A stretch of DNA of 7,446 bases from a bacterium (GCA_018903055.1 JAHIPW010000104.1:1-7446); one strand, 5' to 3'; shown: positions 1-5,016, numbered from the stretch's first letter. Numbers and translations: made by a program. The notes: generated by a model not told the origin, from the letters alone.

Positions 1-669
1 ATCATCCTCTTTGAATTTAGAGTGTAGATACTGAACGCTCATCCCGATGATGGATAAGGGGTTTCTAATCTCATGGGCTACACCTGCCGCCAATCCTCCG
101 GCAGCGATTAACTTCTCCCTTCTCACCAACTCATCCTGGGTTCCCTTTAACTCCTTATAGGCCTCATCCAGTTCCGTTAAGAGGGTTTCCGACTCATCCT
201 TTGATTCCTCCAATTCGTTAGTCCTTTCCTTTACTCTCCTCCCTAAGTCTGCCTTAGTTCTCTTTAATCCTTCCATTAATTTTTTATTGGCCATTACTAA
301 TTGCCGCTTCTCAAGGCTTCTTTTAACCGTCGATTTTAGTTCACCGGTACCGAATGGTTTAGCGATATAATCATAGACCTCTTCCCTCATGGCCTCTCTC
401 GCTGATTCCAAAGAGGGGTAGCCCGTGATAATAACTATCTGGATATCAGGATTAAATTTTTTAATGTGCCGGATTAATCGAAGGCCATCCATACCGGGCA
501 TCTTCAAATCTATGAGGGCTAAGCTAAGGACCTCTTTTTTTGTTTTTTCTAATGCTTCTTTACCATCCCTTGCTTCTACTGGCTCATACCCTTCTTCCTC
601 TAAGAACTCGCATATCGTTTCCCGGGCATCCTTCTCATCATCTACCACAAGAATTTTTTCTTTAGCCAT
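1..669 (-). CDS. Receiver-histidine kinase hybrid protein, 3' end beyond the window
   Basis: This partial gene (223 codons visible, open to the left edge) encodes a soluble hybrid signalling protein. Residues 1-120 form a CheY-like receiver: acidic pair D10/D11, phospho-acceptor D54 in LIDLKMPGMDG, T82 and K104 before P105. Residues 120-185 are charged and heptad-like, probably a coiled-coil linker. Residues 187-214 are a HisKA dimerisation helix with the H-box VAHEIRNPLS, putting the autophosphorylated histidine at H199. The ATP-binding domain would lie beyond base 1. No signal peptide or membrane segment is visible, so the input is probably cytoplasmic, through phosphorylation of its own receiver. 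The ATG start follows a strong AGGAGGTG site that lies inside the last codons of the preceding gene, one base away, so the two are probably translationally coupled. The family is certain. The stimulus and partner are unknown, though the receiver encoded at 1416-1784 is an obvious candidate partner. Confidence 0.93.
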   Translation of the reverse strand, partial: MAKEKILVVDDEKDARETICEFLEEEGYEPVEARDGKEALEKTKKEVLSLALIDLKMPGMDGLRLIRHIKKFNPDIQIVIITGYPSLESAREAMREEVYDYIAKPFGTGELKSTVKRSLEKRQLVMANKKLMEGLKRTKADLGRRVKERTNELEESKDESETLLTELDEAYKELKGTQDELVRREKLIAAGGLAAGVAHEIRNPLSIIGMSVQYLHSKFKEDD

Positions 670-670
670 G

Positions 671-1300
671 TTATTCACCTCCTGGCTTATAGGCTCTGGT
701 AAACGGTAACCGATGAATGAGATAACTAATCTCAATGTCCTTGGGCAAGTACTTATCTACCTCGTGCTTGATGCCCATGAATAGAATCCCGGTCTCACCC
801 TCTTTCAATGTCTCATCAATTCTTTTGGCAATATAGGCATCTCTTTTAGTCAATAACTCCCTACCTGCCTCTTCATACCTCTTAATCGCTCTTTCCTGTT
901 TTGCCAATTCCCTCGCCTGAGCAATATTCCGAAGGCATCCATACTCTTTTAAAAGTAGTTCCGCGCTTTCCGTTCCTTCTATCTTTGCCCCCTTCTCCGC
1001 CAAATCTAAAATTATTCCATGGTTTGTACTTCCCGCCCGAGCCACTTTACGCACAATCTCCTTCTCTTTCTCTCTGCCACAGACCGGCAGGCCATCCTGA
1101 TAGATTCTTACCTTCTTATAGTTTAATTTCAGACTTTTTAATTTCTCTTTTATTCCCTGCCACATATCTCTTACTGCCCCCTTTTGCTTCTGCCACCTTC
1201 CTTTGCCAAATTTTTTCAGATACTCCTCTTTTAGAGAACCGGCTAGGGAGCCCATATCTGCCTCAGTATGGATGATGGGGACGTAGATAAGCTTGCGCAT
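671..1300 (-). CDS. Conserved-looking hypothetical protein between two signalling genes
   Basis: This 209-residue protein has no function I recognise, although its motif order resembles an uncharacterised family I have seen near kinase genes (memory only). Visible landmarks are an N-terminal strand leading into PIIHTEADMGS (8-18), VRIYQDGLPVCG (64-75), AGSTNHGI (89-96), EGTES (108-112), a charged helical stretch (113-165) and a near C-terminal GETGILFMGIKHE (168-180). The small-residue turns and histidines suggest a cytoplasmic alpha/beta fold; there is no signal peptide or membrane helix. It lies between a receiver gene and a receiver-kinase gene on one strand, 115 bp after the first and one base before the second, so a role as sensor, adaptor or output of that pathway is likely but inferred. 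Its own ribosome site is poor: GAGGTG almost abuts the ATG. The start is kept because the N-terminal motif begins so close to it. Confidence 0.8.
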   Translation of the reverse strand: MRKLIYVPIIHTEADMGSLAGSLKEEYLKKFGKGRWQKQKGAVRDMWQGIKEKLKSLKLNYKKVRIYQDGLPVCGREKEKEIVRKVARAGSTNHGIILDLAEKGAKIEGTESAELLLKEYGCLRNIAQARELAKQERAIKRYEEAGRELLTKRDAYIAKRIDETLKEGETGILFMGIKHEVDKYLPKDIEISYLIHRLPFTRAYKPGGE

Positions 1301-1320
1301 TCACCTCGCTCCGCTCAGAT

Positions 1321-1334
1321 TGAACAATGAACAA
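1321..1334. repeat. Heptamer TGAACAA, two tandem copies
   Basis: Two exact head-to-tail copies of TGAACAA lie in the 115-bp gap between the 209-residue gene and the stand-alone receiver gene. The rest of the gap (1335-1415) shows no terminator or convincing promoter, so read-through between the two genes is likely. The 7-base unit length recurs elsewhere in this window, within nadC and birA. Confidence 0.6.
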
Positions 1335-1415
1335 GTAACATTGAATATTTTTGCTGTCAGTTAATATCGGTTACTTTTAAATTGCCTTTTATCCTTCGTC
1401 CCACTTTCTCACTTT

Positions 1416-1784
1416 TTACTTTTCCGAGAGGGCGTCTCTGAGGACCGCCTTTATAAAGTCCAGATTAATGGGTTTGGTAACGTAATCAAAGGCCCCTAAC
1501 CTCATGGCCTCTCTTGCTGTCTTCAGGTCTCCATAGCCAGTAATCATGACTACCGCTATATTCTCATCTATCTTTTTTATCTTCTCCAATACCTCTATTC
1601 CATCCAGGCCGGGCATCTTAATATCTAAAAGTACCACATGCGGCTTTTCTTTCCTGACCAGAGTTAGAGCATCCTTACCATTGAGAGCGGTTAGTACCCT
1701 ATAGCCTTCTTCAGGTAGAGTCTTCTGAAAAAAATCGCAGACATCCTTTTCATCATCTACTACTAAAATGTTTTCTCTTGCCAT
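1416..1784 (-). CDS. Stand-alone receiver-domain response regulator
   Basis: This 122-residue protein is a complete CheY-like receiver with no output domain. The signature residues are all present: acidic pair D10/D11, phospho-acceptor D54 in LLDIKMPGLDG, T82 in MITGYG, and K104 before P105 in YVTKPI. Such single-domain regulators work by protein contact or as intermediates in a phosphorelay. The receiver at the N-terminus of the downstream hybrid kinase (1-669) is clearly a relative: D54, T82 and K104 fall at the same positions without gaps, which suggests duplication within the operon. The ATG start has a good GGAGGG site six bases upstream. A leftward intrinsic terminator stands just ahead of that site, so expression may depend on read-through or on an unseen promoter very close to the gene. 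Phosphorylation by the hybrid kinase is an inference from position. Confidence 0.95.
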   Translation of the reverse strand: MARENILVVDDEKDVCDFFQKTLPEEGYRVLTALNGKDALTLVRKEKPHVVLLDIKMPGLDGIEVLEKIKKIDENIAVVMITGYGDLKTAREAMRLGAFDYVTKPINLDFIKAVLRDALSEK

Positions 1785-1810
1785 CTCTCCCTCCTTGGGA
1801 AATTAAGCAA

Positions 1811-1841
1811 TAAAAAAGCCATCCCTTATTCTGGGATGGCT
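1811..1841 (-). terminator. Leftward intrinsic terminator ahead of the receiver gene
   Basis: A perfect 9-bp stem (1817-1825 with 1833-1841, seven-base loop) reads on the minus strand as AGCCATCCC / GGGATGGCT followed directly by six T residues. It ends about 18 bases before the ribosome site of the receiver gene at 1416-1784. Since no leftward gene lies between it and the divergent promoter, it either attenuates that transcript or ends a non-coding RNA of about 300 bases. Confidence 0.8.
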
Positions 1842-2119
1842 CAATTCATGTCTTTTCTTTATTCGTGTGAATTCGTGTTTTGTGTTTGTTGCGTCCTTAT
1901 CTAACAGTTCGTGTAGATTCGTGTCCTGCCAGTTCCTGGGCATCTTACTTCTCACTCCGTTCGAAGAGTTCGGAGCACGCTCCCCCGACCTTTAGTCGGG
2001 GTCACTTGAGTTCGGTGTATTTGTTTTAACTCCGAATTCCGAACTATAGCGAAGCTGTTCGCTGGTCACTTCTATTCTAAGATTTATGGAGAAGAAACTA
2101 TATCTGAAAATCTGACTAC
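1842..2119. repeat. Repeat-rich untranslated leader without a credible gene
   Basis: This stretch is a patchwork of short repeats. TTCGTGT occurs four times (from 1862, 1872, 1908, 1918). Small palindromes include CCCCGAC/GTCGGGG (1983-1989 with 1995-2001), AGCGAA/TTCGCT (2048-2053 with 2058-2063), and an imperfect CTCCG...CGGAG arrangement near 1954-1976. TTCGG/TCCGAA pieces recur between 1968 and 2045. On the minus strand it would be a 5' leader of roughly 300 bases between the divergent promoter and the receiver gene. A minus-strand open frame across 1992-2228 overlaps that promoter and has low-complexity composition, so I do not call it a gene. Confidence 0.6.
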
Positions 2120-2156
2120 TATGGAAAGAATACCATACTTCAAACCCCTTTGTCAA
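2120..2156 (-). promoter_or_regulatory. Leftward sigma-70-type promoter with operator-like inverted repeat
   Basis: On the minus strand a perfect -35 TTGACA (2151-2156) stands 18 bp from a -10 TATTCT (2127-2132). The -10 lies inside the 18-bp inverted repeat TATGGTATTCTTTCCATA (2120-2137). Transcription would begin near 2120 and run toward the receiver gene, through the repeat-rich leader and the terminator at 1811-1841. The box matches are direct; promoter activity is inferred. Confidence 0.7.
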
Positions 2157-2174
2157 GCATTTTTTAATTTTTAT

Positions 2175-2210
2175 TTGACAACCCCTATTTTTTATGGTAT
2201 AAATTCCATA
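2175..2210 (+). promoter_or_regulatory. Rightward sigma-70-type promoter for rpoN with matching inverted repeat
   Basis: A perfect -35 TTGACA (2175-2180) and -10 TATAAA (2198-2203) are separated by 17 bp, an ideal housekeeping promoter. The -10 is embedded in TATGGTATAAATTCCATA (2193-2210), which matches the inverted repeat of the divergent promoter at 15 of 18 positions, differing only in three central bases. Transcripts would start near 2210, giving rpoN a leader of about 230 bases. A shared repressor or other regulator covering both -10 boxes is a reasonable inference. Confidence 0.75.
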
Positions 2211-2439
2211 GAGCCCCTCGCTAAGCACAAATAATCACGAATTTTGAAGCATAAATCAAAAATCAAAGTGCAAAATGACAGTGCAAAATGACAGTGCAAA
2301 ATGCAAAGATTTTTTATGATATATTGATTTGATATTTAATATGTCATTTTTATTTTTGATATTTAATATTTGATTTTATTATGGTATGTAATTTTAATTT
2401 TTGATTTTTACTATTTAATTTTCCTATAAGGAAGAATCT
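2211..2439 (+). other. AT-rich rpoN leader with direct and inverted repeats
   Basis: No gene is visible here. GTGCAAAATGACA is repeated in tandem (2268-2280, 2281-2293, partial 2294-2303). GATATTTAATAT occurs twice (2331-2342, 2358-2369). TGTCATTTT (2342-2350) is the reverse complement of the AAAATGACA end of the tandem units, so the leader could fold into a long imperfect, AT-rich stem. TATGGTAT occurs again at 2380-2387 without its partner half. The rpoN ribosome site AAGGAAG (2428-2434) closes the region. Confidence 0.6.
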
Positions 2440-4059
2440 ATGGTGAAAGCGGAATTGGAGCTGCGCCCAAAACTCATTCAGAAACTGAGGCTTGCTCCTC
2501 AGATACGCCAGACCTTAGCTCTTCTCCCCTTGTCCAATATTGAACTAGCCCACCTCATCCGGAAGGAGTTAGGGGAGAATCCCCTCTTAGAGGAAGGAGA
2601 AGAAAGCCCAACCCGCCTGCCGGCGAGGCAGGAGTTAGAAGAGATAGAGGCCCCTAAGGTAGAAGAAAAAGAGGCTACTCTCGATTGGGTAGAATACCTT
2701 GAGGACTACGAACGGGGCGCCTACCCTACTCAGGAAAGAAGAGAACCCTTCCCCTTAGAGAAGTTAGTAACCAGGAAGCCCACTCTATCAGAACACCTCC
2801 TCCGCCAGTTGAGACTTTCCACCCCGTTAGAGGCAGGCCCCGTTAGAGGCAGGTCGCCCCAAGGCGGCCGTAGCCGTGCCTCTCGCCTCGTCTTCGACGA
2901 GTCGAAGCGGGTCGGCAGGGCGGCCTCTAACGGGGCAGGTCGCCCCAAGGCGGCCGTAGCTCGCTCCGACGTATTTTCGGAGGGGCGGCCTCTAACGGGG
3001 TCCACATCAGATAGAATGGTTTTAAAGATCGGAGAACAGATCATCGGCAACTTAGATAGGAATGGCTATCTAAAAACCCCCTTGGGTGAGATAGCCTCCA
3101 CCCTTAAAATGAGAGAAAAAGAGGTTGCTAAGGTCTTAGGCTTAATCCAGACCTTTGACCCCATAGGAGTGGGAGCAAGGGATGTAAAGGAGTGTCTTTT
3201 AATCCAGATCAGACGCCGCACATTGAGAAAGCCTCTTGTCTATAGGATAATAAAGGAACATTTAGAAGATCTGGGAAAGAGAAGATATAGAGAGATTGCT
3301 AAAGCACTTAAAGTAAGAGTAGAAAAGGTTCAGGAGGCAGCAGACTTTATTGCTACCCTGGAGCCCAAGCCCGGCCGCTCTTTTGGAGAAGAGAGTGTCC
3401 AGGCAGTAATCCCCGATGTTACTGTTACTAAGGTGGACAAAGAATATGTCATTGTCTTGAATAATGAAGGACTCCCCAGATTACAGATCAGCCCCCTCTA
3501 CAAGAAGATGCTCGCTAAGGGAAGCAGGATAAATAAGGAAGAAGAGCAATATATAAAGGATAGATTAAATGCTGCTATCGGTCTAATAAAAGCCATAGAC
3601 CAGAGAGAGAAGACCATCTATAAGATAACGGAGAGTATCATCAAGGTGCAGGGAGATTTCCTGGAGAAAGGGATTGATTACTTAAAGCCTCTCACCTTAA
3701 AGAAGATTGCCCGAGATGTGGGAATGCATGAATCGACAGTAAGTCGCACCACGAGTAATAAATATATTCAGACCCCTCAAGGAGTATTTGAACTCAAATA
3801 CTTCTTTGCTTCCGGATTTGGCAAATCATCCGTCCGTCCGGCCGCCGAAGGCGGTCGGAAAGAGACTACCTCTTCACGAAGTATAAAAGAGGCCATCAGA
3901 GACCTGATAAACTCTGAGGATTCCCAAAAGCCCTTGAGCGATCAAAAAATAGCCGTCATCCTCACCATTAACTTAGGCATCAACATCGCCAGAAGAACAG
4001 TAGCCAAATATCGAGAAGAAATGAGGATACTGCCCTCTCATCAAAGAAAACGCTACTAA
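2440..4059 (+). CDS. rpoN: RNA polymerase sigma-54 factor with in-frame repeat insertions
   Basis: This is sigma-54, which directs RNA polymerase to -24/-12 promoters that need an activator ATPase. Region I (residues 5-52) has the leucine-rich pattern LRLAPQIRQTLALLPLS ending in ENPLLEE. The core-binding region begins near 192 and includes IIGNLDRNGYL. The helix-turn-helix signature is at 418-436 (MHESTVSR). The C-terminal RpoN box ARRTVAKYRE is intact at 517-526. At 539 residues it is longer than the usual 450-490. Residues 129-187 are translated mobile-element sequence lying where homologues run straight from LRLS to the next helix. Smaller repeat-derived pieces occupy about 58-64 and 464-473. 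Removing the large insertion gives about 478 residues. ATG follows AAGGAAG with five bases between. All catalytic-type motifs are intact and the inserts fall in linkers, so the protein is probably functional. No hpf or PTS gene follows, unlike many proteobacterial rpoN loci. Confidence 0.97.
   Translation: MVKAELELRPKLIQKLRLAPQIRQTLALLPLSNIELAHLIRKELGENPLLEEGEESPTRLPARQELEEIEAPKVEEKEATLDWVEYLEDYERGAYPTQERREPFPLEKLVTRKPTLSEHLLRQLRLSTPLEAGPVRGRSPQGGRSRASRLVFDESKRVGRAASNGAGRPKAAVARSDVFSEGRPLTGSTSDRMVLKIGEQIIGNLDRNGYLKTPLGEIASTLKMREKEVAKVLGLIQTFDPIGVGARDVKECLLIQIRRRTLRKPLVYRIIKEHLEDLGKRRYREIAKALKVRVEKVQEAADFIATLEPKPGRSFGEESVQAVIPDVTVTKVDKEYVIVLNNEGLPRLQISPLYKKMLAKGSRINKEEEQYIKDRLNAAIGLIKAIDQREKTIYKITESIIKVQGDFLEKGIDYLKPLTLKKIARDVGMHESTVSRTTSNKYIQTPQGVFELKYFFASGFGKSSVRPAAEGGRKETTSSRSIKEAIRDLINSEDSQKPLSDQKIAVILTINLGINIARRTVAKYREEMRILPSHQRKRY
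2612..2632 (+). repeat. 21-bp palindromic repeat inside rpoN, copy A
   Basis: The 21 bases are built on the inverted arms CCTGCC (2616-2621) and GGCAGG (2627-2632) and are translated as part of RLPARQ. The identical 21 bases occur in birA at 5741-5761, in the same orientation relative to that gene's sense strand but in another reading frame. It lies in the acidic, poorly conserved linker after region I of sigma-54. Confidence 0.8.
2822..3000. mobile_element. Outer MITE-like element inserted in rpoN, with a second copy nested inside
   Basis: The element begins CCCCGTTAGAGGC (2822-2834) and ends with its exact inverse GCCTCTAACGGGG (2988-3000), giving 13-bp terminal inverted repeats. It is flanked by the 4-bp direct repeat TCCA (2818-2821 and 3001-3004). 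It carries an internal hairpin CTCCGA/TCGGAG (2964-2969 with 2977-2982). Without the nested copy and its target duplication it is 77 bp; with its own target duplication it adds 81 bases, or 27 codons. It encodes no protein of its own but is read through by rpoN without a stop. Any mobilising enzyme must be supplied elsewhere. Confidence 0.85.
2838..2935. mobile_element. Inner MITE-like element nested in the outer copy
   Basis: This 98-bp unit has the same 13-bp ends (2838-2850 and 2923-2935) and the same first 37 and last 18 bases as the outer element, but a different centre with the hairpin CTTCGAC/GTCGAAG (2892-2898 with 2901-2907). It is flanked by the 4-bp direct repeat CAGG (2834-2837 and 2936-2939), which occurs once at the matching position of the outer element. 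It therefore looks like a later insertion into the older copy. With its target duplication it adds 102 bases, or 34 codons, again keeping rpoN in frame. Confidence 0.85.
3830..3858 (+). repeat. GC-rich palindromic insert near the end of rpoN
   Basis: A tandem CCGT/CCGT leads into a near-perfect palindrome (3838-3858) with arms CCGCC (3842-3846) and GGCGG (3850-3854) around GAA. It is translated as SVRPAAEGGR, a proline/glycine-rich patch between the conserved YFFASGFGKS and KEAIRDLI segments of sigma-54. The CCGCCGAAGGCG core is closely similar to the centre of the insert in nadC near 6859-6869. Confidence 0.6.
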
Positions 4060-4060
4060 A

Positions 4061-4082
4061 AGAGGTCTCTGAAAAGACCTCT
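4061..4082 (+). other. Stem-loop directly after the rpoN stop codon
   Basis: A perfect 8-bp stem AGAGGTCT/AGACCTCT with a six-base loop begins one base after the stop. No T-run follows it, so it is not a standard intrinsic terminator; it may protect the 3' end of the rpoN transcript. Confidence 0.6.
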
Positions 4083-4274
4083 GATTACAAAGATTTAACA
4101 ATGATTATGGTGATAAAATCGCCAATGGGATTAAGGTTTTACCCTTCCAGTATCACTGCCAATGCTTAGTTATCTATGCTCTCTAGGATGCTAACGAAGT
4201 GCATCCTGAATCTCGTCTTTAACATCACTGTAATCCCTGCCTATTCGGACTTTTTCAGAAATCTCCAAAAAATT
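4083..4274 (+). other. Intergenic stretch after rpoN, no gene seen
   Basis: The only clear structure is an inverted repeat AGGATGC/GCATCCT (4185-4191 with 4201-4207, nine-base loop), which resembles the other small dispersed palindromes of this window. A 22-codon open frame at 4101-4169 lacks a ribosome site and is not called. Confidence 0.5.
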
Positions 4275-4303
4275 AGCCTCGATTCTTATCAGGGCTTTTT
4301 TTA
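4275..4303 (+). terminator. Rightward intrinsic terminator upstream of the Fis-type gene
   Basis: The stem AGCCT-C-GAT / ATC-A-GGGCT (4275-4283 with 4288-4296, one mismatch and one G-T pair) has a TCTT loop and a run of seven T residues. It would end rpoN transcription just before the next promoter. Its first 13 bases (4266-4278) are identical to those at 4915-4927, where the next gene terminates. Confidence 0.75.
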
Positions 4304-4304
4304 T

Positions 4305-4333
4305 TTGACAAATTAGTTTAAAAGAAGTATATT
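4305..4333 (+). promoter_or_regulatory. Sigma-70-type promoter for the Fis-type gene
   Basis: A perfect -35 TTGACA (4305-4310) and a -10 TATATT (4328-4333) are separated by exactly 17 bp, with a start expected near 4340, just before the ribosome site AAGGAAAGGA. The -35 directly abuts the T-run of the preceding terminator, making the gene an independent unit. It lacks the TATGG/CCATA repeat found at the divergent promoters. Confidence 0.75.
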
Positions 4334-4358
4334 AAAACACAGAAGGAAAGGAATTAAA

Positions 4359-4904
4359 ATGGTTCCCAAACAAGAACGAAAAGTAGAGCTTAGGTTAAGG
4401 TTCGCTGAATTTAAAGGGGGGCCAGTTCAAAAAACACTGGTGGTGGGCAAAAAGGCTCCTATTACTCTTAAAGATGCAAAGAAGATGACCGATTCTATAT
4501 TACCAAACCACTACCAGATTATTCCCGTTAAGGATGATATCATTGCTGGCCTGATCATAAGAAAAGCAGCCTTAAAAATGATATCTGAAAAAGCCCTTAT
4601 TCCAATTCTCATTGAAGAGGCCAAGAAGATAATGGTGCCTGAAAATATAATCGAAATCGACCTTGATGTATCCCTGGCCATTAGAAGAATAATCGATTTA
4701 ACTGAAAAGGCTGAGTTAAAGGGTAAGACTACTCTGAAGGAAATGAGTAAAAGCGCCAAAGAACGAGCAGAGAAGGAGATGATTATCCAGGCCTTAGAGA
4801 AAGCAAACTGGAACAAGGCCAAGGCAGCCCGCCAGTTGGGCATTGACTACAAGACCCTTTACTACAAAATAAAAAACTACGGCATCAAAAAACAAAAAAA
4901 CTAA
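4359..4904 (+). CDS. Small Fis/NtrC-type helix-turn-helix protein lacking an AAA+ domain
   Basis: The last 45 residues (about 134-177) match the DNA-binding end of NtrC-family activators: an amphipathic helix EKEMIIQALEKANWN, then KAKAARQLGIDYKTLYYKI as the helix-turn-helix. Residues 1-133 are an unrecognised alpha/beta-looking region rich in isoleucine and lysine. There is no Walker A, GAFTGA or receiver sequence, so it cannot by itself activate sigma-54 polymerase. It may be a nucleoid or transcription factor like Fis, or a DNA-binding partner of an ATPase encoded elsewhere. ATG is preceded by AAGGAAAGGA at good spacing, with its own promoter upstream and a strong terminator after the stop. 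The nearness of rpoN is suggestive, but separate transcription weakens the argument for a joint function. The helix-turn-helix assignment is firm; the function of the N-terminal part is open. Confidence 0.88.
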   Translation: MVPKQERKVELRLRFAEFKGGPVQKTLVVGKKAPITLKDAKKMTDSILPNHYQIIPVKDDIIAGLIIRKAALKMISEKALIPILIEEAKKIMVPENIIEIDLDVSLAIRRIIDLTEKAELKGKTTLKEMSKSAKERAEKEMIIQALEKANWNKAKAARQLGIDYKTLYYKIKNYGIKKQKN

Positions 4905-4923
4905 CTCGCTTAGACAAAAAATT

Positions 4924-4953
4924 AGCCCCGATCTTTTCGGGGCTTTTCTTTTT
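4924..4953 (+). terminator. Intrinsic terminator after the Fis-type gene
   Basis: A perfect 8-bp GC-rich stem AGCCCCGA/TCGGGGCT (4924-4931 with 4937-4944) has a five-base loop and is followed by TTTTCTTTTT. The preceding run of A residues gives a T-run on the other strand, so it could also stop transcripts arriving from birA. Confidence 0.92.
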
Positions 4954-4960
4954 AGCAGAT

Positions 4961-5007
4961 AAAAAAACAGGTAAATCAGGTAATTTGGGTTACCTGATAA
5001 TTACCTG
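4961..5007 (-). terminator. Leftward terminator after birA
   Basis: On the minus strand two CAGGTAA arms pair with two TTACCTG arms: outer 5001-5007 with 4968-4974, inner 4990-4998 with 4975-4983. This gives a stem of about 16 bp with a two-base bulge and a six-base loop, followed by seven T residues (complement of 4961-4967). It lies ten bases beyond the birA stop and faces the terminator at 4924-4953, so the two units end convergently. The repeated arms also permit alternative foldings. Confidence 0.85.
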
Positions 5008-5016
5008 ATTAATTTT

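Noticed and set aside
425-709. 94-codon plus-strand open frame opposite the hybrid kinase
   Set aside because: Antisense to the conserved receiver domain; no independent support.
901-1275. 124-codon plus-strand open frame
   Set aside because: Serine/proline/leucine-rich antisense shadow of the 209-residue gene, which has the better ribosome context and operon position.
1992-2228. 78-codon minus-strand open frame in the divergent region
   Set aside because: It overlaps both candidate promoters and a palindromic repeat, has no ribosome site, and its peptide is low in complexity and unlike any family I know.
2822-3000. rpoN broken by insertion (pseudogene)
   Set aside because: The frame stays open, both insertions are multiples of three, and all downstream sigma-54 signatures including the RpoN box are intact.
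2730-3050. 106-codon minus-strand open frame opposite rpoN
   Set aside because: It is open mainly because the GC-rich palindromic insertion lacks stops on both strands; the flanks encode conserved sigma-54 on the other strand.
4061-4082. Intrinsic terminator directly after rpoN
   Set aside because: The 8-bp stem is clear but no T-run follows; the hairpin with a T-run at 4275-4303 is the better terminator.
4101-4169. 22-codon open frame between rpoN and the Fis-type gene
   Set aside because: No ribosome site, no promoter and no recognisable feature; such short frames occur by chance in AT-rich DNA.
4511-4843. 110-codon minus-strand open frame opposite the Fis-type gene
   Set aside because: Antisense to the helix-turn-helix protein, which has its own promoter, ribosome site and terminator.
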